From assembly GCA_000697665.1 (NCBI GenBank), contig KL197716.1:666202-730201 (forward strand): a DNA stretch of 64,000 nucleotides. Reading direction: 5' to 3'. Below are positions 22,044-33,924 of the stretch, in pieces. Position 1 is the stretch's first letter; each line of letters opens with the position of its first letter. The position numbers were made by a program, and so were the translations under genes. The stretch comes from Jaapia argillacea MUCL 33604. Taxonomy: Eukaryota; Basidiomycota; Agaricomycetes; Jaapiales; Jaapiaceae. The notes under the pieces were generated by a model, which was not told the origin of the DNA, searched no databases, and saw only the letters and a program-made list of their open reading frames with translations.

Positions 22044-23880
22044 ATGTCATCGAGCCATGTCGATGAGGAGTTCCCGTTGTTAGCCCCTGAACGGCGCAAA
22101 CAGAAACCTACTCCTCTGCCATGGGCTCAGTTATCCATCATCTTATTCCTTCAGTTAGCAGAACCTTTGACTTCACAGGTTATATACCCTTTTGCTCCTG
22201 ATGTGAGCTTCCCCCATTTTGTGAGGTCTTATCCAAGGTTGAGAGACAATAGATGATACGAAACATTGGGATCACGCATGGAGATGAGACGAAGGTCGGT
22301 TATTATGTGGGGTTGATGGTGAGTACGTCTCCGACTAGATTCTGACCCGAATAACTTATGCGCCCTTCCCATCCACCAGCAATCTCTGTTCTTCGCCACC
22401 CAGGCGCTTGCAGTCCTTCATTGGAGTCGCATCTCTGATCGTGTCGGTCGCAAACCCGTTATCCTCACCGGTCTTTTCGGTTTGTCTCTTTCCATGTATC
22501 TTTTTGGTCTTTCGCAGACCTTCTGGGGTCTGGTGCTCAGGTAAGGTTTGATCTTCGTCGACATACTTCGTTGGGTGCTGAAGGCTCTGCAGTCGATGCC
22601 TCGCCGGTGCTCTGAATGGAAACGTCGGAGTCATCAAAAGTATGATGGCAGAACTCACCGACTCGACGAACCTTGCTCGAGCTTACGCCTACATGCCCAT
22701 TGCCTGGTCTACAGGCGGGACCCTTGGGTGAGCCACGCACCCATCTCCTCCATCTACTATCTACTAAAATTTGAACCCCAGTCCCATAATCGGCGGAGCA
22801 CTCTCACGACCCGCCGAACAATTTCCCGAACTTTTCGGACGAAGTAAATTCTTCAAGCAATATCCTTATTTCTTGCCTTGCGCCGCCCCGGCTACGTTCT
22901 CTCTGATTGCATGGGTCGTGATGTTCCTCTTCCTCAAAGAAGTCAGCTTTCCTTTATCTCAAGTTCGCACTCGCTGACTCGTTTTCTCTGATTTGTCACT
23001 TAGACTGTATCATCACCTGTATCAATATCTCATCTCTTCCGTCTCCGGAAAAGTACCGCAAACCTCACCCCACAAAATGATGTCGTGTCGCAAGAACCAT
23101 CCGCCACAGCCCTGCCCTCTAACGCGAAATTCCCACCGGAAGAAAGCGACAAACCTCTCCCTTTCTTGGCGCTTTTTACTCGCCGTGTAGTGGTCGCAGC
23201 AGCCAATTACTCCTTCCTCGCCATTATCGACATCACTTTCCGAGCAATCCAACCCTTGTTCTTCTCCACTCCCATCCATCTTGGTGGTCTCGGTCTCCCT
23301 CCGCACAAGATTGGCATCATCCTATCTGCGTCTGGAGTCCTCATCGGAATCTTTCAAGTTTTTTTCTTTGCAAAGATTCATGATCGCTGGGGGACAAAAA
23401 ATATCTTTATAGTTGGTCTTATCTCTGCTGTACCCGTTTTTGCTTCGTTTCCGTTGATCAACCACTTGGCAAGGGCTCACGGGTTGAGCTTGGGTGTTTG
23501 GATCGTGGTTGGTGCTCAGGTCGTGATTTCTATCGTGATTAACTTGTCTTTCGGTGAGTCCGCCTCTTGCACTCCGTTATATACTATGACGGACTACAGC
23601 TGATGCGCTTCGGATTGACCTAGGATGTATATTCATCTACATCACGGCTGCCGCACCGAACAGAGCATCCATGGGTGCCACCAACGGTGTTTGCCAAATG
23701 ACAGTCTCTATCATGCGCGCCATCGGGCCAGCATTAGCCAATTCCCTCTTCTCGCTCTCCATCGACAACAAGGAACACCACTATCTTGGTGGGTGGATGG
23801 TTTATTACGTCCTTGAAATGGTTGTGTTTGTTTCGATTGCGATTGGGACGTTACTTCCCAGGCAGGTCTGGAAGGTGTGA
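22044..23880 (+). CDS. MFS transporter, copy A (DHA1-like, ZIFL/YCR023C-type)
   Basis: Major facilitator superfamily membrane transporter, probably a proton-coupled exporter. The start is MSSSHVDEEFPLLAPERRKQ; TM1 contains LQLAEPLTSQVIYPFAPD; next come THGDETKVGYYVGLM and MFS motif A as SRISDRVGRKPVILTGLFG, then CLAGALNGNVGVIKSMMAEL, LGPIIGGALSRPAEQFPELF and FLPCAAPATFSLIAWVVMF. The C-terminal half has FTRRVVVAAANYSFLAIID, IHLGGLGLPPHKIGIILS, KIHDRWGTKN (second motif A-like loop) and GATNGVCQMTVSIMRAIGPA, ending LLPRQVWKV with its stop at 23878-23880. About twelve TM segments across seven or so exons, all in frame. It belongs to a group of three recent copies (with 30969-32819 and 33925-35769). 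The substrate is unknown. Confidence 0.9.
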
Positions 23881-24247
23881 GCAGTTGGATCGGGTTGGAA
23901 GTTCAAGTTGATATCATTTGGATGAGGGTTCCAAGATGCGGTTGGGTGAACTTTTAGATGGACATTTATACCTTGGGCTCCTTTGATGTTAGGACCCCTC
24001 CTTGTAGTAGCTACCACGACCATGTTAGGCTAATTACATGGAACTCTCGGTGGGAGTAAGGAAGGCAAGGCACAGGAGGAAAGTTGTTGTGCACCACGTT
24101 TCCATTTCATTCTGAATTCGGTGCTTACCCCAAACCCTCGCATCCGAATCCATCTTGCGTTAGACGACCGTAACCATTAATTGGGTAAAAGGCGCACTTG
24201 AATCCTAGTCGGAGGTCTGAGTCCCCCTCCTTGATACTTGGACCATC

Positions 24248-26416
24248 ATGTCGGTTTTTACGGACGACGATGACAATGGTGATCTGGGACTACTTCCGCT
24301 GTCGTCCTCCTCGCCACCCTACCCCTCCAATCCTCTATCCCTACCTCCAGCTCCAGCTACAACCACTTCTGTTCAGCACGTTACAAATCCCTCATTGTCG
24401 TTCCGTCGACCTCCATCATCGCCTGTTCGTTCAAACACGTTGCCACGAACAGCCCGACGCAGATCAACACAGATTGCGTTAGCTCCTGCGGAAGGGAGTG
24501 TGCAACTTGAACCTGAGAAGCTTGCGAGATTGCGGGGTTGGATTCTTGGTTTAGTGACAGGTGTGTTCCTGACCATGAGTGTCGTTCGGGAATGTTGAAC
24601 GAAGGGCTGATGGTTGATCGCAGTCAATTTTGATTTGGACGTCGGACCTGTGATAGATTCCATCCAGCCATATCTCCTTCTGTCATCTTCTGATTCCGAG
24701 AATATGTTTGTCCATTCGAGCTCTGTGACGGATGTTCTGAATTGATCCACTCGGTCGATACAGAGCGTTCTCCTCCTTCCCGGATTCTCCTCAATTTGAC
24801 CAAGGGTCTCAATGCCACTCCTTCCGGATTCGCGACAGTGGGCACGTCGAAGAAAGGGCTTTGCGCAACTTTGGGCGAGGTGCTCCCTCTGACGGGTTTG
24901 TCTACGGTTACTGCCATTTCACCCAGCAACGAGACTCAACATCCAAACGAGGATACCGACAGGTCAATCATCCTTTCTTCTCACCCCATACGTCTCTCAC
25001 ACTTTGCGCTGCCTAGACTTCCCTTGTGATCCTGACACATCATCCATACCCGGCCCTCTTCCAAACCATTATTTCAATTTTGGGACCTATGTATCAGCAA
25101 CACGGCTCCCCAATGCTTGAGACGGCTTGCCATAACATCGCTAATTGGTGCTTCTTCCTTTCCTAAGCCCATTTCCTCCATTTATTGACTCTTCAGGATG
25201 CAAAGCGAAGGCCGGACTCTACTCCCGGTAACACGGTTGAATTAGGGTTCCTTGGCTCCGCGCTGCAAGTTGGACTTCCCATGCATTCTGATGAGCAGCA
25301 GTCGAGGGAGTCATTGCCGTTGAGCGAGAGAAATGCCCCATTTCACGTGAGTCCAGCGTCGTGGTCCACGTTACCAACTGCTCCGTCTGAACTTGCAGTG
25401 CAGGTACTTGCTTCGACCCCATCCCAGTCTCCCCCGATCTTGCCGTTGTTCGAAGCCTCGCTCTCCCATCTATGGTCTATTTGGGAATGCCTCGTTCTTT
25501 GCGAACCGATCCTGATTTTCGCTCCCTCTCCTGACTCTACGAGCCAAGCCGTCTGGTGGTTCCGAGACATCTTACGTCCCGTATGTCAAAGGTTTATGTT
25601 GTCTCTTTTGATGTTGACTGTCTGTTCTAGATCCCGATGGCGTCTGACTTCCGTCCCTACTTTACCATTCACGACCAAGATCACGCTGCTTTAGTAAACA
25701 AGATGCCTCCTAAAGCTGGTCTTTTGCTGGGTGTCACTAACCCGCTGATCGAGCGGGCTTGTCGACATTGGCCGCACATACTTAGCCTCGGCTCCCATGC
25801 AAAGCTAGTTGCCCGATCTCCGCCCTCAAGGTCTCTTCGCTGACAGCCTTTTCCAGAGCTGATAAACCTTCAAAAGGAAAGACCATGTTCACGGCTGCGG
25901 GGCCTCACCCTGGATGGGCAACGAAGACTCACAATCGATATATATCGAAAGATCGTGCATTGTTGAAGCAGTTGGAGGAGGCATGTCAGGGTGGTCACCA
26001 GGCTAGTACGTGCCGGTGGCTATGCACATTTCAGAAAGCGTTTACTAATATATTTCCCAGAATCTGAAGCCTCTCAGCTTCTCAGGCGACATTTCAGCTC
26101 ACGCACGACGGCTCTTCTCGTTCCCCTCAATCGATATCTCAACACCCTTATACCCTCTCCAGCGGAGTCGGCCTCAAGCTTGACTTCGACTCTGCGATTG
26201 AAGCCATTCAGCACCTCCGACTTCTTCTCTTCTCTAAAGGCTCACGGAGCACAGCTACCATTCCGATCGAAGCATAAACAGAAAGAGTTCTATGAACGGT
26301 GGTTGCGCACTCCGGCATTTGGGCTCTGGCTGGCGAAGCAGGAAGAAGTTGTTCAGAGGGTGTTGAGGGAGAACGCAGAGCGCCGAGTCTCTAGTGTTTA
26401 CAGTCCCAGAGTATGA
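24248..26416 (+). CDS. DENND6-family protein (Rab guanine nucleotide exchange factor-like)
   Basis: DENN-domain protein of the DENND6 (FAM116) type; animal members are exchange factors for Rab14 on endosomes. The acidic N terminus MSVFTDDDDNGDLGLLPL is followed by a disordered stretch and LARLRGWILGLVT spliced to VNFDLDVGPVIDSIQPYLLL (the uDENN start). Then come FSSFPDSPQFDQGSQCHSFR, DGFVYGYCHFTQQRD, RGYRQRSLVILTHHPYPALF and LFEASLSHLWSIWECLVLCE with LIFAPSPDSTSQAVWWF (cDENN). Next come DFRPYFTIHDQDHAALVNK, LLLGVTNPLIERACRHWP and the C-terminal ISKDRALLKQLEEA, LLRRHFSSRTTALLVPLNRY and HKQKEFYERWLRTPAF. Introns restore the frame at each junction checked. Probably an essential trafficking gene; it sits between inverted MFS copies. 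Confidence 0.88.
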
Positions 26417-26860
26417 CATGATATTGTCAACCTGTGACCAGTTGACTGTGGTCGTGGATAATTTCTGTTTCCGAAAGGTACCCAAAGTTCAACCGGAGGG
26501 CTTTCCTCTCCTCCTCAAGCTCGAACACAAACGCCATTCAACAGGATGTTGACCAAGGGTATCCCCCTTCACAGCACATTGCAGCTATGGCGCCATATTC
26601 GGATCTCTTGCGAACAGCGGAGCACATTGAGGAGCGGCGAGTTCAGCGTCGGCATTCGGCAAAACCCTTGCTTTGTCCTCTTGTGCACGGTGGCTGTGAG
26701 CACAGCCCAAACAAGATCAAACAAATAATGAGTGGCGGGACCCGCCAGTACAAGACCACGACTGCCAGTGACTCTTTTGTGTTGGCATACGACGACTGAT
26801 ATTCTCTTTTACGACCTCGCTCATCTTTGTCTTTATTACTTCCAATTCACTGCGTTCGAC
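26417..26860. other. Intergenic, promoter of SPT2 gene
   Basis: No gene is supported. The open frame beginning upstream of 26861 is simply the SPT2 frame read back without an ATG. Confidence 0.4.
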
Positions 26861-28395
26861 ATGTCTAGTTTCGCAGAGCTCATGGCGTTGAGCGCCTCTC
26901 AGACTCGGGATTCCCAGGCGGCTCTCCACAATACGTTAGCAGAACGACGACGGAAGGAAGAGGCTCAACGGAAGGAGAGGGAAGCCCAGGAGCGCAAGGA
27001 AAGGGAGCTGGAGGTAAAGCTGCGCATGAAACAACTACAGGAACAGGAGAGAGAGAAGGAAAGGCAAGCAAAGTTGGAGCAGGAGAGGCTGATGAAGGAG
27101 CGCATTCGGGAGAAGAGGGAGGAAGAGCAGCGGCAGCACCTGCTCTATGGGAAACGAGCGAAGTCCGAGTTCCCTACCTCTAGCTCCAACGTTAAAGAGG
27201 ATGTCCGTCGACGGAGGATGCCCTCTCCCGACGAAGGTTCCTCGGCCGCAGCACTGACTCGCGAGGAAAAACGGAAACGAAAACTCGAAGCTGATCTTCG
27301 CGATCCCCGGACCAAACGTAGCGGAACCTCAGGGTACCGCAAGCCCGGGAAGCTCTTGCCCGGCGGAGCCGTCGATCCCAGAAATGCCCCTTCGTCCTCC
27401 CAAGAAACCGACGGGCGCCAGTACCGTTCTGCCAAAGAGCGCTTGGCAGCGATTCCCAATGTTCTCATCAAGTTGAATACCGTGAAACGCGACACTCGCA
27501 CTATCGACGAGATCACAGCGGATATCAAGAAAGCGAAGGAGCTGAATGGCGATAGCGCTCGTGAATTCCATGACTGGTTTGGGACCACGAAAAAGAAGTC
27601 TGTCGGTAAGCCTGGTCTTTCGACGCCGGCTTCTGGTGTGGATACACCCATTACTCAGGGTTCATCGGCGAGTAAGTCCATGTCACTCTTCCATCCGGAG
27701 GTTACTTCATCTCCCAGTGAACCTTCATTCAGAGTCAGCTTCGCCGTCACCATCTCGGGACATTGCTTCCCCTGCTCCAAAGAAACCTATTCCCTCAATG
27801 TCGGCTTTGGCCACGGCAAAGGCGGCTGCCCTGGCTGCGACGAGTAAACCTTCGTCGTCGAAGCCTAATCCTTCTAGACCATCATCTACCCAACCGAAGT
27901 CATCCACCAAGACCCCGACAACAACATCAAGACCGATACCCAAGTCCGCATCTTCTGCGAAATCATCCTCCGTCTCCCGGCCGTCTGCGTCCTCACACCC
28001 TTCGACGAAGAAGCGAACTCGGTCCCCGTCCTTGTCCGACTATGATTCGGATTCACCACCACCCCAAAGCAAGAGGCGCGCAGGTTCTGCACCGTCGAAC
28101 TCTATCGGAGCTGAGATATGGAAGTTATTCGGCAAGGACAGGAGTCGCTACATGGAGAGGGATATCATGAGTGACGATGAGGACATGGAAGCTGATGTTC
28201 GAGACGTCGAGGAGGAAGAATTTAGGAGGTTCGTTCCGGATTTATGCTATCGTCGCTGGATGATTGCTGACCGCCCACCACTCCAGTGCCCGTATTGCCA
28301 AACGAGAAGATCAAATAGCTTTTGAAGAGGAGAAACGGCGTGAAGAGGAGAAGCGTAGGAAGCGAAAGGAGAAGGAGGCCCGTGAACGCGCCTAA
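26861..28395 (+). CDS. SPT2: SPT2 chromatin protein (histone chaperone)
   Basis: Nuclear histone H3-H4 chaperone linked to transcription elongation. The start MSSFAELMALSASQTRDSQ at 26861 is followed by a long charged coiled coil (about residues 25-105, RRKEEAQRKEREAQERKERE and similar). Then come SGYRKPGKLLPGG and AKERLAAIPNVLIKLNTVKR. After the first intron comes a Ser/Pro-rich linker with the basic STKKRTRSPS. The C-terminal SPT2 domain reads EIWKLFGKDRSRYMERDIMS, then DDEDMEADVRDVEEEEFR, spliced to SARIAKREDQIAFEEEKRR; this is the conserved histone-binding region. The stop is at 28393-28395. Intact and of normal length, with two clear introns. Confidence 0.92.
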
Positions 28396-28791
28396 CTGTA
28401 TCACCCACTCCAGTCTTCCCTCCCTCCTCAACCAGCGGTTTCTTGGTGTCATCACGACACCCACTTCCGTACCCGAATTTGACTATGGGTTTTCCTTTCT
28501 TACGTGGACGTGCTAAATTTATGGCCGCAAGGCGATTGGAGCAATTTCCCCCCACCATACTTTGTAGACCAGACATGTATATATACCTTGCATAACAGTT
28601 CGTTTGCCATAGTAACCATACTTGATTTTCGCCGAAAACCACAAGGAACCCATTACGTTACAATCACGATATTAGAGCTGGCGGAGTGATACAGAGTGGT
28701 TGGGAAACGGGTGCAGCAAGAAAGGCAGCGTATCCGAGCAAGTCACGAGAGCAGGGAAGTACCAGAAGAAAGCTGGCCACAATAAAAATAA
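28396..28791. other. Convergent 3' intergenic region
   Basis: Lies between the stop codons of SPT2 (plus) and the RRM gene (minus). AT-rich stretches may serve polyadenylation, but no specific signal stands out. Confidence 0.4.
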
Positions 28792-30309
28792 TTAGCTGCT
28801 ATCGTCCGTCCTGTATCTTTTCCTCGGACCATCGGGCCCAACAAACTGTCCACCGCCACCACCTTGAGCACCTGGCATGAATGCAGGATTGAAATGACCT
28901 TGAACACCGCCAAATCCACCTCGTCCGCCCATCGGCATCATTCCTATAACGAAATGCATATACCCAAACATAAATGCAGTAAGTAACCAGTGAGTCCCAC
29001 AGAAACTAGAAACCGAAACCCGTACCCATACCGCCCATCATACCTCCTCTTCCACCAGGGAACCCACCGCCCATCATACCACCCCGAGGTCCTTGTGGGA
29101 TCATCCCACCTCTTCCTCCAGGGAATCCAGCTCCCATCCCCATCGGACCCATACCGCCCATAGCTCCCATCATATTGGGCATACCACCAATCATACCTGG
29201 CATACCACCTCGCATCATACCTCCGGTCATCATACCTCCTCGCATGGGCATACCCATCATGTTCATACCCATGGGATTTTGTTGATTTTGGTAGCCGCCT
29301 CTGCCACCGCGACCGCCGCCCATTCCACCACCACCACCACTGCCTCCGCCTCCACTTGTGGGGATTGGCTGGCCGGATTGTCGGTGGTCCTTTGGCGGTG
29401 GTTCTGGGGAGATGCCGAGGTCAGATGAAGTCAAGCGACGTATGAGAACGACTAGCCTTTTGGAAGCGTTCGGAAAGGATTGCCCTGCGTCGTACTTGAG
29501 AAGCTCACAGACGCCCGACGATTTTGGAATTCACTACATTCAGAAAGATCAAAAACTGACGGCAACACTATGAAGTGTCAAGCTCACTTGTTCTCTAACC
29601 AGTCCTTCAAGGCGACAGCATTCTCAGAACCGCCGCACTCGATAAATGCTATCCTGCGAGCTCAATGTCAACGACTAACTTCCAATCAAAACCGCATCGC
29701 GATAGTCTTACCCTTTACTCTTACCGTTCACTTTATGCTCAGAGAACGTGATGTGCTTGTGGTCGATGGTAACACCAATATTCAGAGCGCATTGGCGTAA
29801 ATCTTCGTCAGTTGTCCACTGTTAAAACAAATGACCACCAACAGCACACAAAAAAAGAAGGTAATCTCAGAATGACATGCAATGACAGGACTAGACGACT
29901 TGACAAAAAGACAGACCCAGTTCAAGTCCCCAACAATCAACGCGTCGTAACCAGCTCCTCCCGCGTTGCCTCCCATGCCTCCGCCGTTGTAATTACCGTT
30001 CATGTACTCTTGCTTTACGCCTTGATTGCCGGATTGGGCGTTGCTAGAGTGACTTGAGACGGGGATTTGGGAGGTTTCTTCTGACTCGTGGTCATCTTCT
30101 CGAGGACGTTTCTCTCCAACGACCGGTTCGTGTGGGTTCAGCCCGTTGCCTTCGTCCTCGAGATTCGAATAGTCCTCATCATGCTAATCCAAGTGGTTAA
30201 CTTTCATCAAACGGACAAGTTTTACAATCTCACTCACCTCAATCGGTCGCGACGCGTTGAAGCCATCATCCTCTCCATAGATATCAATATCGTCTTGCTC
30301 ATGTTTCAT
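28792..30309 (-). CDS. CPSF6/CFIm68-like RRM protein with Gly/Met-rich tail
   Basis: RNA-binding protein resembling the large subunit of mammalian cleavage factor I, which helps choose poly(A) sites. ATG at 30309 starts an acidic region ([18 protein letters not shown]) with KRPREDD. The RRM begins [11 protein letters not shown] and splices to [16 protein letters not shown]; the DLNWWTTDEDL junction is diagnostic. Then come [16 protein letters not shown] spliced to [18 protein letters not shown]. The C-terminal third is a Gly/Met/Arg repeat region (about 29000-29360) with units such as [12 protein letters not shown] and [10 protein letters not shown]. It ends [15 protein letters not shown], a basic C terminus that could act as a nuclear localisation signal; the stop is at 28792-28794. 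Five or six exons. The only doubt is the exact splicing around 29430-29600. Confidence 0.85.
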
Positions 30310-30968
30310 ATTTTCGGTGAAAACTCAAAAGTCGGTGCGAACAACGGGTGAGGCTGGGTGAAACAGTCTCTGTTCTTTTGGTAGGGCTGATGTGGCGAGG
30401 TGGAGGTCAAGCAACGGGGAGGATGGGAGAACAGAGACAGGTTGCGACAAGACGAAATAGGACGGACAACAAGTCAGATACGCGTATACAGCAAGAAGAG
30501 CGCTCTGCAAGACAGCGACAAGACGAGACGAGCTCTTACAGGCAAATAACGATACAAGGAAACGACTTTTAATTTCAGTTCCCTTCGAGTACAAGCGTAG
30601 AAAACGAGTAGGAGAGACAGCGACAGTCAGATTACAGACGAGGAGGGAATGCTGGTTGGTGTTGGCGGAGATGAACAGGCGGAGAGGCCAGAGCCGCTGG
30701 GATTTTGATTACATGTTTGCGCATGTTTGTTCCCGGTGGCCCGCACTCACTTTCCTCCCAACTCAGCGAACTTGAACCTCATCTCCTTACTAAGTCCCAC
30801 CAGACTTCCATGTAATTTTCGTAACATTGTTGTGGTATCTACTACAAAGAGGAGTCCTAGCGACGAGAGGGCCCAAGGGATAAACATCTGTCTAAAAGAT
30901 CGCCCAACCGCATCTTGCACCCTCCCTCCAAATGGTATACACTTGAACTACCAACCTAACCCAATCGC
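30310..30968. other. Intergenic with remnant of MFS flank
   Basis: Promoter side of the RRM gene and 3' flank of MFS copy B. 30548-30720 is a stray copy of the MFS upstream flank (see separate entry). No gene is supported. Confidence 0.5.
30548..30720 (-). repeat. Truncated piece of the MFS upstream flank
   Basis: The block around cccttcgagtacaagcgtag and the following attacagacgagg matches 33590-33745, which is the far end of the flank upstream of copy B, but here no MFS gene follows. It suggests that the tandem array once extended further or that the duplication junction lies here. Confidence 0.65.
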
Positions 30969-32819
30969 TCAGATGTTCCAAACCTGCCTGGGAAGTAACG
31001 ACCCAATCGCAATCGAAACAAACGCAAGCACTTCAAGGACACAATAAACCAACCACCCACCAAGGTAATGGTGTTCCTTGTCGATGGAGAGGGAGAAGAG
31101 GGAGCTGGCTACTGCTGGCCCGATGGCGCGCATGATAGATACTGTCGTTTGGCAAAGACCGTTGGTTGCACCCATGGATGCTTTGTTCGGCGCGGCAGCC
31201 GTGATGTAGATGAATATACACCCTAAGTCAATCCGAAGCGCATCAGCTGTAGTCCGTCACAATATGAAGCGGAACGCAAGAGGCGGACTCACCATAAGAC
31301 AAGTTAATCAAGACAGAAATCACGACCTGAGCACCAACCACGATCCAAACACTCAAGCTCAACCCTTGAGCCCTTGCCAAGTAGTTGATCAACGGGAACG
31401 AAGCAAAAATGGGCACAGCAGAGATAAGACCAGCTATGAAGACATTTTTTGTCCCCCAGCGATCATGAATCTTAGCAAAGAAGAAAACTTGAAAGATTCC
31501 GTTGAGAGTTCCAAACACGGACAGGATCATGCCGATTTTGTGGGGAGGGAGACCGAGGCCGCCAAGATGGATAGGGGTAGAGAAGAATAAAGGTTGGATT
31601 GATCGGAAAGCAATGTCGACAACGGCGAGGGAGGAGTAATTGGCTCCTGCAACGACTACGCGGCGATTCAAGAGAGCCAAGAGAGGGAGAGGCTTTTCGT
31701 CTTCGTCCCATGGGAGTTTCGTTTTCGAGGGTAGAGTTGTGGCGGATGGGTCTTGCGATGCGACAACATTTTGTAGGGTGAGGTTTGCGGTGCTTTTGCG
31801 GAAACGGAAGAGACGGGACATTGATACAGGTGATGATACAGTCTGAGTGCCAAAACAGAAGGAAAGGAATCAGCAAGCGTGCAGTCGTGAGAATAGATGA
31901 CACTGACTTCTTTGAGGAAGAGAAACGTGACGAGGCATGCAAGCAGGGAGAACGTAGCGGGGACGGCGCAAGGCAAGAAATAAGGGTATTGCTTCAAGAA
32001 TTCATTTTGCCCAAAAAGCTCGGGAAATCGTTCAGCGGGTCGTGAAAGTGCACCACCGATCATGGGACTGAGGAGGTTCGTTCATGATCGAGTGATTAGC
32101 GGATGAAGGGCATGGATTCCCGACTCACCCTAGAGTCCCACCTGTAGACCAGGCGATGGGCATGTAGGCGTAAGCCTGAGCAAGGTTCGTCGAGTCGGTG
32201 AGTTCTGCCATCATACTTTTGATCACTCCAACGTTTCCATTCAGAGCACCGTTGAGGCATCGACTGCATAATGAAGCTTCTCAGCACAATGTAAGATATG
32301 TAGACGATGAGAAGAGCTCACCTGAGTACCAGACCCCAGAAACTCTGTGAAAGACCGAAAAAAAACATAGAAATAGACAAGCCAAAGAGACCAGTGAGGA
32401 TGACGGGTTTGCGACCGACATGATCAGATACACGACTCCAATGAAGGACTGTAAGTGCCTCGGTGGCAAAGAACAGCGAGTGCTGGTGGAGAGGAGGGAG
32501 ATCAGCTATTCGGGTCGGAATCTAGTCGGAAATGTCCTCACCATCAACCCCACATAATATCCAACCTTCGTCTCATCTCCATGCGTAATCCCAACGTTTC
32601 GTATCAACTATCGTCTCCCAACGTCAGATAAGACCTCACAAAACAGGGGGGAGGACTCACATCAGGAGCAAAAGGTGAAATAACCTGCCCAGTCAAAGGT
32701 TCTGCCAACTGAAGGAATAAGACGATGGAGAACTGAGCCCATGGCAGAGGAGTTCGTTTCTTTTTGCGCTGTTCAGGAGCTAACAACGGGGACTCCTCAT
32801 CGATATGGCTCGATGACAT
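30969..32819 (-). CDS. MFS transporter, copy B
   Basis: Paralogue of copy A on the opposite strand, with the same exon plan. The start MSSSHIDEESPLLAPEQRKK at 32819 is followed by LFLQLAEPLTGQVISPFAPD, THGDETKVGYYVGLM, the motif A loop with HVGRKP in SRVSDHVGRKPVILTGLFG, and ALNGNVGVIKSMMAEL. Next come IIGGALSRPAERFPELFGQN, FLPCAVPATFSLLACLVTF, LNRRVVVAGANYSSLAVVD, HLGGLGLPPHKIGMILSVF, FFAKIHDRWGTKNVF and GATNGLCQTTVSIMRAIGPA. It ends LLPRQVWNI with its stop at 30969-30971. All exons appear open. It is in direct tandem with copy C (33925-35769), the repeat period being about 2956 bases. Confidence 0.9.
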
Positions 32820-33924
32820 GACACGAAACCAAAGGGGGGAAATGAATTGTCTGCATCCTCTCTGGCAGAGTGCAGCTTGCTTATAATGCCCAAAGAAAAC
32901 CGTTCGGCATGATTCGTTTACCTCATTTGTACCAACGATAGCCGAAGTGTACGTCTCCCGGAGGAAATCGAAAGGTCTTCTTGCTTGAAAAACGTCAACG
33001 GCGGACGAACAACGCCAACAGCCAGCCAGCGAGACTTGTACAAAACAGGGTCGGTCAAGGCCAACTGGCATTGAGCCATGTTAGAAGCCATCTTGTGCCT
33101 GAGAAACTTCTGATCCCGTCGGACCGTAGAAGAATGACCAATCTGAGTCTCGTCGAGAGTCATTGTCGACGCGATTGGGTTCGTGATACAGCGGCGGCGT
33201 GAGCTGGCGGGCAAGAGCCTTACTGGTGACTTTGTGAGTGACCGGAATTTGAGTCGTGTGCTAACGAGGATTCAGCTATAGAGCACCAACACTGAGGCGA
33301 ATAGCTTTCCTCGGCTTGTCTCTGGTACAATCGCAATATTAGAACGAACCTCCTGACCACTCTGATACGCACATCGAAACCCAATCATAGGTGCCGAAAA
33401 AGTCAATCATTTACGACAAGTGGAGAGGTGGGCGCATCCGCGAATGTAACTTCTGACCACCGGCGCCACGTTTGATAAAGGCCGCTTGAGATAAACTGGA
33501 TATGGCACAGGACAAGTGAGTTGTATTCGCCGTCGACAAGCTTCGAATCTTGGACCCAAAGGTCTGGTTTCGATCGACAAGGAAACGACTTTTGATGTGA
33601 GTTCCCTTCGAGTACAAGGGTAGAAAACGAGTCGGAGGAAGCGGCACTGAGATTACAGACGGAGGAATGCTCGCAACTGGGATTTGATTATTTGGGCATG
33701 TTTGGTTCCAGTGGCCTGTGTTTACTTTACTCCCATTTCCTTCGTAACTCCCACTGAGAGTTCCATGTAATTTTCGTAACATTGTCGTGGTATCTACTAC
33801 AAGGAGGAGTTCTAACGTCAAGAGAGCCCAAGGGATAAATATCTGTCTAATAGATTGCCCAGCCGCATCTTGAACCCCTCCCTCCAACTGGTATCCACTT
33901 GAACTACGAACCCAACCCAACTGC
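32820..33924. other. Intergenic between MFS copies B and C
   Basis: Made up of the duplicated MFS 5' flank (to about 33745) followed by the 3' flank of copy C. No conserved reading frame. Confidence 0.5.
32879..32888 (-). promoter_or_regulatory. TATA box of MFS copy B
   Basis: The minus strand reads cattataagc about 60-69 bases before the ATG at 32819, in the same place as in copy C. Confidence 0.55.

Larger units (their letters stand above)
20940..24045 (+). repeat. MFS duplication unit A (inverted relative to B and C)
   Basis: Contains the 5' flank, MFS gene and about 160 bases of 3' flank. The same sequence, reversed, makes up 30780-33750 (unit B) and, more shortly, 33750-36545 (unit C). 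A and B thus form an inverted repeat of about 3 kb with a 6.7-kb spacer. Confidence 0.85.
30780..33750 (-). repeat. MFS duplication unit B
   Basis: 3' flank, gene and 5' flank in reverse orientation to unit A and in tandem with unit C. The far end (around 33590-33700) matches 21060-21160 of unit A. Confidence 0.85.

Noticed and set aside
27145-27651. Minus-strand 168-codon open frame
   Set aside because: Antisense of the SPT2 coding region.
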